From Synechococcales cyanobacterium PMM_0073 (GTDB taxonomy: Bacteria > Cyanobacteriota > Cyanobacteriia > Elainellales > Elainellaceae): 14,369 bases of DNA. The stretch lies in the NCBI GenBank assembly GCA_949127695.1, contig CASBQH010000084.1:1-14369 (forward strand). The letters run 5' to 3'. Shown in pieces: positions 1 to 6,809 of this stretch. The notes beneath the pieces were generated by a model that saw only the letters and a list, made by a program, of their open reading frames with translations, searched no databases and was not told the DNA's origin. Each line of letters begins with the position of its first letter. Positions within the stretch are counted from its first letter, which is position 1. A program made the translations under genes and the position numbers.

Positions 1-48
1 ACTATATGCTCAAACTTGAGAAACCTTCAGGGCGCAAATCTTAAGTAA

Positions 49-1632
49 TTACGCAGAAGGCTTGCTGGACTTCGCTTTTTTGCTCGATTTGGCTTTGGCA
101 GGCTTCGGCTCTGGCTCTGGAGCAGCCTCGGCTTCTGTGGTAACTTCCGGTTCTGACAAGACTTCCGCCACAACTTCTGCGACCGCAGCTTCAGGCTCAG
201 CTTCAGGCTCAGCTTCAGAACCTTCTACCTCGACCGCTTCTACTTCTACAGTTGCTGCCGATGCCTCTAGAGTCTCTGCTGCGGTCTCTTCTAGCTCTGG
301 CTCATCTGGCTCCAAAGAACCTTCAGGCAATAGCTCAATGCTGTTGTGCTCTTCTAGCCAAGCAAAGATTTTTTCGCGCAGCAGATCTTCGGCCACCGCT
401 TCGCGCAGCCGCTTCTCATCAACATCCTGGCCTGCATACTGAGCTAGCGTTTCGGTTACTTTGGCCTCCAGCGCTTCATCCTCAACCGAAATCGACTCCC
501 GCTTGGCAATTTCGCCCAGCACCAGCGTCCGCTTCAGCCGCTCTAAGGCTTCGGGGCGCGCCTGTTCGCGCAGCATGGCGACAATTTCTGGAGTGAAGGT
601 TTTTTTAATATCCAACCCCTGCTGGGCAAACTGCATTGCCGTTTGGGTGACGGAGTAATCAACCTCTTGTTTCAGCATGGTTTCGGGCAGTTCAACCTCT
701 AGCTGCTCAACCAGCTTGTTCAGCAATGCCTCCTGCTTGCTCTGCGTGGTTTTTTGCTCAGCCTCTTTTTGCAGGCGGATTTCCAGCGATTCGCGCAGTT
801 CTACCAGCGTCTCAAATTCGCTCACCTCTTCGGCAAACTCGTCGTCGAGTTCGGGCAGCTCGCGCTCTTTAAGTTCTTTAAGCGTGATTGTGAAGGCCGC
901 AGGTTTGCCCGCTAGCTCCGCCTGCGGGTAGTCATCGGGGAAGGCGACCTCAACTTCTTTGGTTTCGCCTACCGTCATGCCAATCACGCCTTCGGTGAAG
1001 CCCTTAATGAACTTGCCTTCGCTCAGCTCAATTTCAAAGTCTTCGGCGCTGCCGCCCGGAATTTCGGCAGATTCGTCTTCCGCGAGTTCGCCAGTCAGCC
1101 GACCCGCGAAATCAACCGTGGACATGTCGCCTTCCTGCGCCGCCCGCTCGACTGGAACCAGCGTGGCGGAACGCTTACGGTAGTCTTCCAGCATACTGTC
1201 CACGCGAGCCGGGTCATACTTAAATTCTTCGGCCTGAACTTCTAGCTCAGAATATTGCTTGACGGTGACTTCGGGCGCGACATCGACCGCAGCGGCAAAG
1301 GTGAGCGCTGCACCGGGCTGGAACTGCTCCACCAGCGTCTCGAAGGTAGATTTCAGCTCTGGCTGGCCAATGGGCTCAATTTTTTCTTGATCCAGCGCTT
1401 GCTTCAGGCCATCTTGAATCAAATCTTCGACCACTGCTGCCTTAATGCGAGTGGAGCCAAACCGCTGAATCAAGACTTGGCGCGGCACTTTGCCCTTGCG
1501 AAACCCAGGAATGTTTGCATGGCGCATGTATTCTTGCAGCGTTTTATCATACGCCTGCTTCGACATTTCGGGCGTAATTTCGATCTCTAGGCCAATCTGA
1601 CTAGCCGGCAGTTTTTCCTGGGTAACTTTCAT
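49..1632 (-). CDS. tig: Trigger factor, ribosome-associated chaperone / peptidyl-prolyl isomerase, with a long charged C-terminal tail
   Basis: Trigger factor binds ribosomal protein L23 at the exit tunnel and shields nascent chains in the cytoplasm. The N-terminal ribosome-binding domain carries the signature GFRKGKVP at residues 43-50, exactly where E. coli has it. This supports the ATG at 1632 (527 aa) over the TTG two codons upstream. An FKBP-type isomerase domain runs from about 165 to 255 (GDMSTVDFAGRL, then KFIKGFTEGVIGM and FPDDYP), followed by the helical chaperone C-domain to about 435. The last roughly 90 residues are unusual: an Ala/Glu/Pro/Val-rich acidic stretch, partly built from an EAEP repeat, ending in a basic Lys/Ser segment. 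E. coli Tig has 432 residues, so this is an appended low-complexity tail. The gene is divergent from asd. In many cyanobacteria clpP and clpX follow tig and would lie left of the window. Identification is certain; the tail's role is unknown. Confidence 0.97.
   Translation of the reverse strand: MKVTQEKLPASQIGLEIEITPEMSKQAYDKTLQEYMRHANIPGFRKGKVPRQVLIQRFGSTRIKAAVVEDLIQDGLKQALDQEKIEPIGQPELKSTFETLVEQFQPGAALTFAAAVDVAPEVTVKQYSELEVQAEEFKYDPARVDSMLEDYRKRSATLVPVERAAQEGDMSTVDFAGRLTGELAEDESAEIPGGSAEDFEIELSEGKFIKGFTEGVIGMTVGETKEVEVAFPDDYPQAELAGKPAAFTITLKELKERELPELDDEFAEEVSEFETLVELRESLEIRLQKEAEQKTTQSKQEALLNKLVEQLEVELPETMLKQEVDYSVTQTAMQFAQQGLDIKKTFTPEIVAMLREQARPEALERLKRTLVLGEIAKRESISVEDEALEAKVTETLAQYAGQDVDEKRLREAVAEDLLREKIFAWLEEHNSIELLPEGSLEPDEPELEETAAETLEASAATVEVEAVEVEGSEAEPEAEPEAAVAEVVAEVLSEPEVTTEAEAAPEPEPKPAKAKSSKKAKSSKPSA
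187..218. repeat. 12-bp tandem repeat inside the tig tail
   Basis: The unit AGCTTCAGGCTC occurs at 187-198 and 199-210, followed by a partial copy AGCTTCAG at 211-218. On the coding strand it specifies Glu-Ala-Glu-Pro units. The length is a multiple of three, so copy-number change would keep the frame. It is likely a slippage-prone low-complexity tract. Confidence 0.85.
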
Positions 1633-1830
1633 TAGCAATTCTCGCAGCGCTGTTCGTGGCTCATAACTTTAGTTGGCTGGCAGAGGGCTATACCCTGACG
1701 CTAGGATTTAGCGCTGCCGCAATAAGCTATGGTAGCGGATTCTGCTTCAGATGTCGGGTAGAGCCGATAAATCTGCTCAATATGATAAGCTGCAAATTAT
1801 TTCCCATCTGCCTAGCCTTTCTGGAGAATG

Positions 1831-1850
1831 GCGTGACGGCAGCATCACGC
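1831..1850. repeat. Short inverted repeat upstream of asd
   Basis: GCGTGA (1831-1836) is the exact reverse complement of TCACGC (1845-1850), with an 8-nt loop. It ends 12 nt before the asd ribosome-binding site. It could be an operator or a 5'-leader hairpin. No T-tract follows, so it is not an obvious terminator. A 6-bp stem can occur by chance. Confidence 0.4.
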
Positions 1851-1862
1851 ACTTTGCCGCTT

Positions 1863-1867
1863 GGAGG
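1863..1867 (+). promoter_or_regulatory. Shine-Dalgarno that fixes the asd TTG start
   Basis: GGAGG at 1863-1867 has a 5-nt spacer to TTG 1873. It overlaps the region immediately after the alternative TTG at 1861, which therefore could not use it. Confidence 0.8.
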
Positions 1868-1872
1868 ATTCC

Positions 1873-2925
1873 TTGCCCCGTTCATATCGCATCGCTATTT
1901 TGGGCGCAACTGGCGCAGTGGGGACAGAGCTACTTCAGCTGTTGGCTGAGCGGCAGTTTCCAATTGCCGAACTGAAGCTGCTGGCCTCTGAGCGCTCCGC
2001 AGGGCAAACTTTAGAATTCAAAGGCGAAAAGCTGACCGTAGAGCCAGTTAAATCTGGGGCGTTTGCTGGCATCGATCTGGTGCTGGCCTCAGCCGGAGGC
2101 TCAATTTCCAAAGCCTGGGCGAAAGAAATTGTGGCGGCTGGAGCCGTGATGATCGACAACTCCAGCGCCTTTCGGATGGCTGCTGATGTGCCGCTGATTG
2201 TGCCGGAGATCAATCCAGAAGCCGCCGCCCAGCATCACGGCATTATCGCTAACCCCAACTGCTCGACGATTGTGATGGCGGTGGCGGTCTATCCGCTGCA
2301 TCAAGTCCAGCCGATTCAGCGGATTGTGGTAGCCACCTATCAGGCCGCCAGCGGAGCCGGAGCGCGAGCGATGGAAGAAGCCAAAACTCAGTCGCTGGCC
2401 GTGCTGCAAGGCCAGCAGCCTGTGCCCGAAATTTTCCCGCATCAGATTGCCTTCAACGTGTTTCCGCATAATTCGCCGCTAAATGAGCTAGGCTACTGCG
2501 AAGAAGAAATGAAAATGGTGCTGGAAACCCGCAAAATTTTCGCAGAGCCAAATCTGCGCGTCACGGCCACCTGCGTCAGAGTTCCGGTGCTGCGCGCCCA
2601 TTCGGAGGCGATCAATCTAGAGTTTGCGGCTCCGTTTGACGTGGCACAAGCCCGCGATATCTTAAGTAAGGCTTCCGGCGTGAAGCTGGTCGAAGACTGG
2701 CAGGCCAATCACTTTCCGATGCCCGTCGAGGCTAGCGGTATCGATGAGGTGCTGGTAGGCCGCATCCGCCAGGATATTTCGCATCCCAACGGCCTAGAGC
2801 TGTGGCTGAGCGGCGATCAAATCCGCAAGGGCGCAGCGCTCAACGCCGTGCAGATTGCCGAACTGCTGCATGAAAAAGACCTGCTGCGTCCGGCGGCTCT
2901 AGCAGGGCAGGCGAAAATTAGTTGA
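1873..2925 (+). CDS. asd: Aspartate-semialdehyde dehydrogenase
   Basis: This enzyme reduces aspartyl-4-phosphate to aspartate 4-semialdehyde with NADPH, the branch point for lysine/diaminopimelate and threonine/methionine. The N-terminal NADP-binding loop reads GATGAVG (residues 11-17). The catalytic cysteine is Cys130 in NPNCSTI, and the substrate-binding elements SGAGARAMEE and the HSEAINLEF strand follow. The reading frame extends upstream to a TTG at 1861, but that codon sits immediately before a perfect GGAGG (1863-1867). This Shine-Dalgarno has a 5-nt spacer to a second in-frame TTG at 1873, so I choose TTG 1873 (350 aa). No in-frame ATG competes, and homologues begin at about this point. 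dapA follows 100 bp downstream on the same strand, and the two genes are probably cotranscribed. Divergent from tig across 240 bp. Confidence 0.96.
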   Translation: MPRSYRIAILGATGAVGTELLQLLAERQFPIAELKLLASERSAGQTLEFKGEKLTVEPVKSGAFAGIDLVLASAGGSISKAWAKEIVAAGAVMIDNSSAFRMAADVPLIVPEINPEAAAQHHGIIANPNCSTIVMAVAVYPLHQVQPIQRIVVATYQAASGAGARAMEEAKTQSLAVLQGQQPVPEIFPHQIAFNVFPHNSPLNELGYCEEEMKMVLETRKIFAEPNLRVTATCVRVPVLRAHSEAINLEFAAPFDVAQARDILSKASGVKLVEDWQANHFPMPVEASGIDEVLVGRIRQDISHPNGLELWLSGDQIRKGAALNAVQIAELLHEKDLLRPAALAGQAKIS

Positions 2926-2963
2926 ATCAGGATGGCTGAATTAAAGTTTTAGATTGGAGATTT

Positions 2964-3029
2964 ATGCTTATGATCAGGGCTCGAAGCATTTCAACCATGG
3001 ATTTCACCGGAGGAAGCTCGCAAGCGTGA
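2964..3029 (+). CDS. Possible 21-residue leader peptide overlapping the dapA start
   Basis: An ATG at 2964 is preceded by GGAGA (2956-2960) at good spacing. It opens 21 sense codons: Met-Leu-Met-Ile-Arg-Ala-Arg, then an Ser/Thr/Gly-rich end. The stop TGA at 3027-3029 overlaps the GTG start of dapA (3026-3028) in a GTGA arrangement typical of translational coupling. No function is recognisable from the peptide: it has no run of regulatory amino acids such as Lys, Met or Thr and no attenuator hairpin. It may be a coupling leader for dapA or a chance ORF. The sequence shows the ORF, its RBS-like element and the overlap. Coupling is inference. Confidence 0.35.
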   Translation: MLMIRARSISTMDFTGGSSQA

Positions 3030-3919
3030 CGATTTTTGGGCGCGTAATGACTGCAATGGTGACACCCTTTAACTCAGAGGGCGGCGTTGACTACGCGACG
3101 GCTGAAGCACTGGCCGCTCACTTGGCTAATCAGGGCAGCGATACGCTGGTCGTCTGCGGCACGACTGGCGAGTCGCCAACGCTGAGCTGGGACGAGGAAT
3201 TTACCTTGTTTCAGGCCGTACAGCAGGCCGTAGCAGGACGCGCTAAAGTAGTAGCAGGGACTGGATCTAATTCCACTTCTGAAGCAATTTCCGCCACAGA
3301 GCAGGCAAATAAGCTAAGATTAGATGGAACGCTGCAAGTCGTTCCTTACTACAACAAGCCACCCCAAGAAGGTCTGTATCAGCATTTTCGGGCAATTGCG
3401 GAGTCCAATCCAGATTTGCCGATGATTCTGTATAATGTGCCGGGGCGCACCAGCCAGAATTTACTCCCTGAAACCGTCAGCCGCTTAGCTGAGATTCCTA
3501 ATATTGTGGCAGTAAAGGAGGCCAGTGGGAACCTTGATCAGGTGAGTCAAATCCGTCGATCTACGCCAAGTAGCTTTGACATCTATTCAGGCGACGACTC
3601 TCTCACGCTGCCGATGCTGGCAGTTGGAGCACAGGGTGTGGTCAGCGTCGCGAGTCATTTAGTGGGTGACAGACTCCAACAGATGATTGCCGCGTTTGAG
3701 CAAGGGCAGGTACAGGCTGCAACTCAAATCCATCTCCAGTTATTTCCCCTGTTTAAGGCATTGTTCCATGTGACAAACCCAATCCCGGTCAAGGCTGCAC
3801 TAGCAATGCAGGGCTGGAGCGTGGGTGGAACGAGACTGCCGCTGGCCGACAAATCTGAAAATCTGAGTCAGATTTTGCACAGCGTCTTAACTGAGCTAGA
3901 GCTTCTGAAAATTGGCTAA
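3026..3919 (+). CDS. dapA: 4-hydroxy-tetrahydrodipicolinate synthase (dihydrodipicolinate synthase)
   Basis: DapA condenses aspartate 4-semialdehyde with pyruvate, the committed step to lysine and to diaminopimelate for peptidoglycan. The TIM-barrel signatures are all present. GTTGES at 45-50 includes Thr46/Thr47, VVPYYNKP contains Tyr109, ILYNVPGRT has Tyr136 and Arg141, and VAVKEASGN has the Schiff-base Lys164. The open frame reaches a TTG at 2954, but the first 24 codons do not resemble the family. Homologues begin close to the FGRV.TAMVTPF strand. I therefore choose the GTG at 3026 (297 aa, the normal family length). GGAGG at 3009-3013 lies 12 nt upstream, slightly far. The gene follows asd, which supplies its substrate. 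Its start overlaps the stop of a small upstream ORF, so translation may be coupled. Confidence 0.95.
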   Translation: MTIFGRVMTAMVTPFNSEGGVDYATAEALAAHLANQGSDTLVVCGTTGESPTLSWDEEFTLFQAVQQAVAGRAKVVAGTGSNSTSEAISATEQANKLRLDGTLQVVPYYNKPPQEGLYQHFRAIAESNPDLPMILYNVPGRTSQNLLPETVSRLAEIPNIVAVKEASGNLDQVSQIRRSTPSSFDIYSGDDSLTLPMLAVGAQGVVSVASHLVGDRLQQMIAAFEQGQVQAATQIHLQLFPLFKALFHVTNPIPVKAALAMQGWSVGGTRLPLADKSENLSQILHSVLTELELLKIG

Positions 3920-4000
3920 TGCGCCAAATCAAACCGCTTGAACCTCAACCCCAGATTTTTGACAACTGAATAGCTGATCTTCACACCCCATCCATTTTTC

Positions 4001-4061
4001 GAGGCGCTCTCTTGAGGCGTATCTCTGGCATGGGCTGCACAGCCCATTGAGGCTCTGAGGC
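4001..4061. repeat. Stem-loop flanked by GAGGC copies, between dapA and rnj
   Basis: ATGGGCT (4030-4036) and AGCCCAT (4041-4047) form a perfect 7-bp stem with loop GCAC. GAGGC occurs at 4001, 4014, 4049-4053 and 4057-4061, twice on each side. No T-tract follows, so this is unlikely to be a simple intrinsic terminator for dapA. It could be an RNA-processing element or operator in the 239-bp gap before rnj. Confidence 0.45.
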
Positions 4062-4090
4062 AGATCAGCAATCCAAATCTCAGATAGATC

Positions 4091-4111
4091 TCCGCACAGA
4101 TTTCCGCACAG
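4091..4111. repeat. Two direct copies of TCCGCACAG upstream of rnj
   Basis: TCCGCACAG is at 4091-4099 and again at 4103-4111, a 12-bp period, ending 47 nt before the rnj ATG. The spacing is close to one helical turn, as for a dimeric regulator site, but no known motif is recognised. Confidence 0.45.
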
Positions 4112-4158
4112 TCTAAATAGACAAATTTCTCAAAACCACAACTTAGTAAAGGATAAGC

Positions 4159-5688
4159 ATGAGTCAAATCGATTCTTCAAACGCCCTCAAAATTATTCCG
4201 CTCGGCGGACTCCACGAAATTGGCAAAAACACCTGCGTCTTTGAATACAACGACGAAATCGTCCTGCTAGACGCGGGCTTGGCCTTTCCCACCGACGGAA
4301 TGCACGGCGTTAACGTGGTGCTGCCCGACATGACCTACCTGCGCGAAAACCGCCACAAAATTCGCGGCATGATCGTGACGCATGGTCATGAAGACCATAT
4401 CGGCGGCATCGCCTTTCACCTCAAGCAGTTCGATATTCCGGTGATCTATGGCCCCAGGCTGGCGATGGCGCTGCTCAAAGACAAGCTGGCCGAAGCAGGG
4501 GTATCTGACCGCACCAAGCTACATACCGTTTCGCCGCGTCAGGTGGTGAGAATCAGCCCCTCGATTTTGGTGGAATATATCCGCAACACCCACTCAATGG
4601 CGGACAGCTTCACGGTGGCGCTGCATACCCCCGTCGGCGTGGTGATCCATACCGGCGACTTCAAAATTGACCATACGCCCGTAGACGGCGAGCTGTTTGA
4701 CTTCCAGCGCTTGGCTGAGCATGGCGAAAAAGGCGTGCTTTGCCTGATTAGCGACTCAACCAACTCAGAAATTCCCGGCTTTACGCCCTCCGAGCGGGCG
4801 GTTTATCCCAACCTGGATCGCGTCTTTTCGCAGGCCAAAGGGCGGCTGCTCGTCACCACCTTTGCCTCCTCGGTGCATCGGGTCAATATGATCTTGGATC
4901 TGGCTAAGAAAAATGGGCGCGTGGTTTCGGTCGTGGGTCGCTCCATGCTGAACGTGATCGCCCATGCCCGTAACTTAGGCTACATCCAGTGTCAGGACGA
5001 CCTGTTTGTGCCGCTGAACATGCTGAACAAGGTGCCAGATGAGAACGTGCTGATTCTCACCACCGGATCGCAGGGCGAGCCAATGGCGGCGCTGACTCGG
5101 ATTGCCAACAGTGAGCATCGGATGCTGGTCAAGCACTCACAAACGGCTCAGAGTATGAACATTCCAGCCGAGAATATGGTGATCATCAACAACGGCGACG
5201 TGGTGGCGCTAAGCCCCGACAGCATTCGCGTGGCGGGTAAAGTGCCTTCTGGAATTGAGCTAGTCGATTCCTCGCAGTCTGGCATGGTGAATCAGCGGGT
5301 GCTGAAAGAGCGGCAGCAGCTGGCTGAAGACGGCATTATTACCGTAGCGGCGGCGATTGGCTGGAATGGCCAATGGGCGGCTAAGCCAGAAGTGCATCTG
5401 CGCGGCGTGGCCACAGCCATCGAAAAGTCGAAGCTAGAGCAGCAAATTGTCAGAACAATTGAGTCTGTGGTGCGCGACCGCTGGGACGACCAGAAGCAGC
5501 CCGTAACGACCGGAGCCGAAATCGACTGGATTCGGCTTAAAGACGAAATCGAAGCCTCGCTGCGTCGGATGCTGCGCCGCGAGCTGCAAAACAACCCTAC
5601 CGTGGTATTCCTGCTGCAACCCCCCGCCGAACCCCCGGCAGCACTGGCAGGTAGAAGGCAGCGTTCTTCCGCTAAGGTCGCCTCCTAG
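4159..5688 (+). CDS. rnj: Ribonuclease J with an apparent internal deletion in the beta-CASP domain
   Basis: RNase J is a zinc-dependent 5'-3' exo/endoribonuclease of the metallo-beta-lactamase/beta-CASP family, central to cyanobacterial mRNA decay and rRNA processing. The ATG at 4159 has AAGGA (4149-4153) upstream. Present are the conserved PLGGLHEIGKN start, the zinc motif THGHEDH (His75, His77, Asp79, His80), His145 in NTHS, Asp167 in GDFK and Asp199 in SDSTN. The VGRSM region, LTTGSQGEPMAALTRIA and the C-terminal KVPSGIELVD domain also remain. After Glu319-His320 the protein jumps straight to RMLVKHSQTAQ. Family members have about 60 further residues here, including a GDTVVFSA/IPGN segment, HxSGH and PVHGE, none of which I find. 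At 509 aa it is shorter than the usual roughly 550 or more. The frame is intact on both sides. Nuclease activity is doubtful. A terminator lies 31 nt downstream. Family identity is certain; the lesion is inferred from remembered family sequences. Confidence 0.93.
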   Translation: MSQIDSSNALKIIPLGGLHEIGKNTCVFEYNDEIVLLDAGLAFPTDGMHGVNVVLPDMTYLRENRHKIRGMIVTHGHEDHIGGIAFHLKQFDIPVIYGPRLAMALLKDKLAEAGVSDRTKLHTVSPRQVVRISPSILVEYIRNTHSMADSFTVALHTPVGVVIHTGDFKIDHTPVDGELFDFQRLAEHGEKGVLCLISDSTNSEIPGFTPSERAVYPNLDRVFSQAKGRLLVTTFASSVHRVNMILDLAKKNGRVVSVVGRSMLNVIAHARNLGYIQCQDDLFVPLNMLNKVPDENVLILTTGSQGEPMAALTRIANSEHRMLVKHSQTAQSMNIPAENMVIINNGDVVALSPDSIRVAGKVPSGIELVDSSQSGMVNQRVLKERQQLAEDGIITVAAAIGWNGQWAAKPEVHLRGVATAIEKSKLEQQIVRTIESVVRDRWDDQKQPVTTGAEIDWIRLKDEIEASLRRMLRRELQNNPTVVFLLQPPAEPPAALAGRRQRSSAKVAS

Positions 5689-5718
5689 CAGCAGCCCGCC
5701 CAAATTAAGCTAAACCCC

Positions 5719-5751
5719 AAAACGCGAGGACATCCGCTTCCTCGCGTTTTT
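5719..5751 (+). terminator. Intrinsic terminator after rnj
   Basis: AAAACGCGAGGA (5719-5730) pairs perfectly with TCCTCGCGTTTT (5739-5750) around an 8-nt loop. The stem has a GC-rich core and runs into a T-tract (5747-5751). It lies 31 nt past the rnj stop and should end the asd-dapA-rnj transcription unit. Because the left arm begins with AAAA it may work in both directions. Confidence 0.9.
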
Positions 5752-6036
5752 CTATGAATAGCCACGTAGTTATCCCCTATCCGCTGCCAGTCATCGCCCG
5801 TAATCTCTCTGAAGCCTGCTGCAACATACTGAAATCCCACCCTAAATCTGGGTAGTCATACCCAATCTGTCGTAGAGAAATTGGGGCAAAATACCAATGT
5901 TGATGACAAAAAGGCTCAGTTTAGCGTTGATGAAGTTTAGCTGAAGCAAGCGACTCTTTCCGAATTGCTACATTCTGCGCCTGTATATCTCATCATCAAA
6001 CTCCACTCATCCTGAATTTAGGAATATAGGAGAGAC
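5752..6036. other. Intergenic region upstream of the PF06967 gene
   Basis: No convincing gene is visible between the rnj terminator and 6037. TGGGTA (5849-5854) and TACCCA (5859-5864) form a 6-bp inverted repeat with a GTCA loop. AGGAG at 6028-6032 is the ribosome-binding site of the next gene. I could not pick a promoter with well-spaced -35/-10 boxes. Confidence 0.5.
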
Positions 6037-6408
6037 ATGAACGCATCTGACCATAACACCGAAGAAAAGCTGGCTCTCGTGAGCTGGGGTTGGGTTGAGC
6101 AGCCCGCATCATTCGCTGCCTCCAGCCTCCAGCCTCCGGCCAAGCCTACCTTCGACTGGTTTTTGCCCATCCGCCGCTGGCTCGACGCAGTTCACGTCGA
6201 AAGTCCGGCGCTAGCGCATCGGCTCTGTCGGCTCATTCCGTCGCAGTGCCCATTTGAGCGCGATGTGAAGCTATTTGGCCAAACGCTGGTTCACATTCCG
6301 CCGCTCTGCAAGCTCAATCCCGTCTACGAAGAAGTGGTAGCGCTCCGCTTCCGCGCCCTCTGCTATCTGGCTGACGACTGCGGCGAAGATATTAGCCAAT
6401 ATTGCTAG
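6037..6408 (+). CDS. Small cyanobacterial protein with the 'Mo-dependent nitrogenase C-terminal' domain (PF06967-type)
   Basis: This protein has 123 residues and starts at an ATG with AGGAG 4 nt upstream. The first 40 residues are variable and Pro/Ser/Ala-rich. The conserved domain runs from about 42 to the end: FLPIRRWLDAVHV, then HRLCRLIPSQCPFERDVKLFG, then HIPPLCKLNPVYEEVVALRF, then CYLADDCGEDISQYC. Six cysteines (64, 71, 91, 109, 115, 123) lie in the domain, suggesting metal or disulphide chemistry. The Pfam name comes from a historical fusion. The family is widespread in cyanobacteria, including non-fixers, so this is no evidence for nitrogen fixation. Biochemical function is unknown. 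It stands alone, preceded by a terminator and convergent with the TMEM14-like gene 13 bp away. Family assignment is from memory of the motif, with good confidence. Confidence 0.87.
   Translation: MNASDHNTEEKLALVSWGWVEQPASFAASSLQPPAKPTFDWFLPIRRWLDAVHVESPALAHRLCRLIPSQCPFERDVKLFGQTLVHIPPLCKLNPVYEEVVALRFRALCYLADDCGEDISQYC
6118..6138. repeat. Three tandem copies of a 7-bp unit inside the PF06967 gene
   Basis: GCCTCCA occurs at 6118-6124 and 6125-6131, then GCCTCCG at 6132-6138. It lies in the variable N-terminal linker (residues 28-34). The unit is not a multiple of three, so gain or loss of one copy would shift the frame. Confidence 0.75.
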
Positions 6409-6421
6409 AGCATTGCTAATG

Positions 6422-6721
6422 CTAGCGCAGGCTGAGTCCGGCTACAGCTAACAGCCCCGCCAGCACCATCAGTCCAGACGGCATGAACTTACGAGTTTTG
6501 AAATAGCGCACCGCAAAAACGCCAATCAAGGCCACTGTCACCACCGCAGCCAACGGCAGTCCCCAAGCCATATTCTGCTGGTAGGCAATCCCAGCCACAA
6601 TCAGCAAAATGCCGCTGACCAACCCTGAAATTAATGAAGTTCGGCTACCCGCTTTGGCATAGCCCAAAATGCCGCCCACAATCGCCAAAATTCCGTATCC
6701 GACTGCCGCTAGAATTACCAA
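6422..6721 (-). CDS. TMEM14-family small membrane protein
   Basis: This 99-residue, very hydrophobic protein has four likely membrane helices (about 3-21, 30-47, 52-72 and 81-97). The family hallmark GYAKAGSRTSLISGLVSG spans helices 1-2. In eukaryotes TMEM14 relatives act in mitochondria and plastids; plant FAX proteins export fatty acids. The bacterial role is not established, and lipid or small-molecule transport is only a possibility. The chosen start is a TTG at 6721, with AGGAGA (6728-6733 on the plus strand, read in reverse) 6 nt upstream. No closer in-frame ATG or GTG fits. It is convergent with the PF06967 gene and divergent from the DUF815 gene, so it is probably monocistronic. Confidence 0.85.
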   Translation of the reverse strand: MVILAAVGYGILAIVGGILGYAKAGSRTSLISGLVSGILLIVAGIAYQQNMAWGLPLAAVVTVALIGVFAVRYFKTRKFMPSGLMVLAGLLAVAGLSLR

Positions 6722-6809
6722 AGGTTTTCTCCTAGTTCAGGTATCGTTGCGTCCTGCTAAAAACCTACAATGAGCTGGCGATTTAAACGGGTTCTTGTAA
6801 GAAAGCGTG

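Noticed and set aside
62..442. Plus-strand 126-residue Ser/Ala-rich ORF opposite the tig tail
   Set aside because: It is the antisense shadow of the low-complexity tig tail, has no ribosome-binding site and has shadow composition.
1781..1786. TATGAT as a -10 box for asd
   Set aside because: No acceptable -35 hexamer at 16-18 bp, so I do not call a promoter.
1656..1975. Plus-strand ORFs between tig and asd
   Set aside because: Neither has a Shine-Dalgarno or family likeness, and they run into asd in another frame.
3916..4167. Minus-strand 83-residue ORF in the dapA-rnj gap
   Set aside because: Overlaps both flanking gene ends, has no recognisable domain or ribosome-binding site, and is probably chance.
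5754..5855. 33-residue plus-strand ORF just after the rnj terminator
   Set aside because: The ATG sits directly behind the T-tract with no Shine-Dalgarno, and the peptide looks random.
5849..5864. TGGGTA-GTCA-TACCCA as an NtcA site
   Set aside because: NtcA needs GTA-N8-TAC; here the GTA and TAC are only 4 nt apart.
6037..6408. Evidence for nitrogen fixation from the 'Mo-nitrogenase C-terminal' family name
   Set aside because: The family is common in non-diazotrophic cyanobacteria and no nif gene is nearby.
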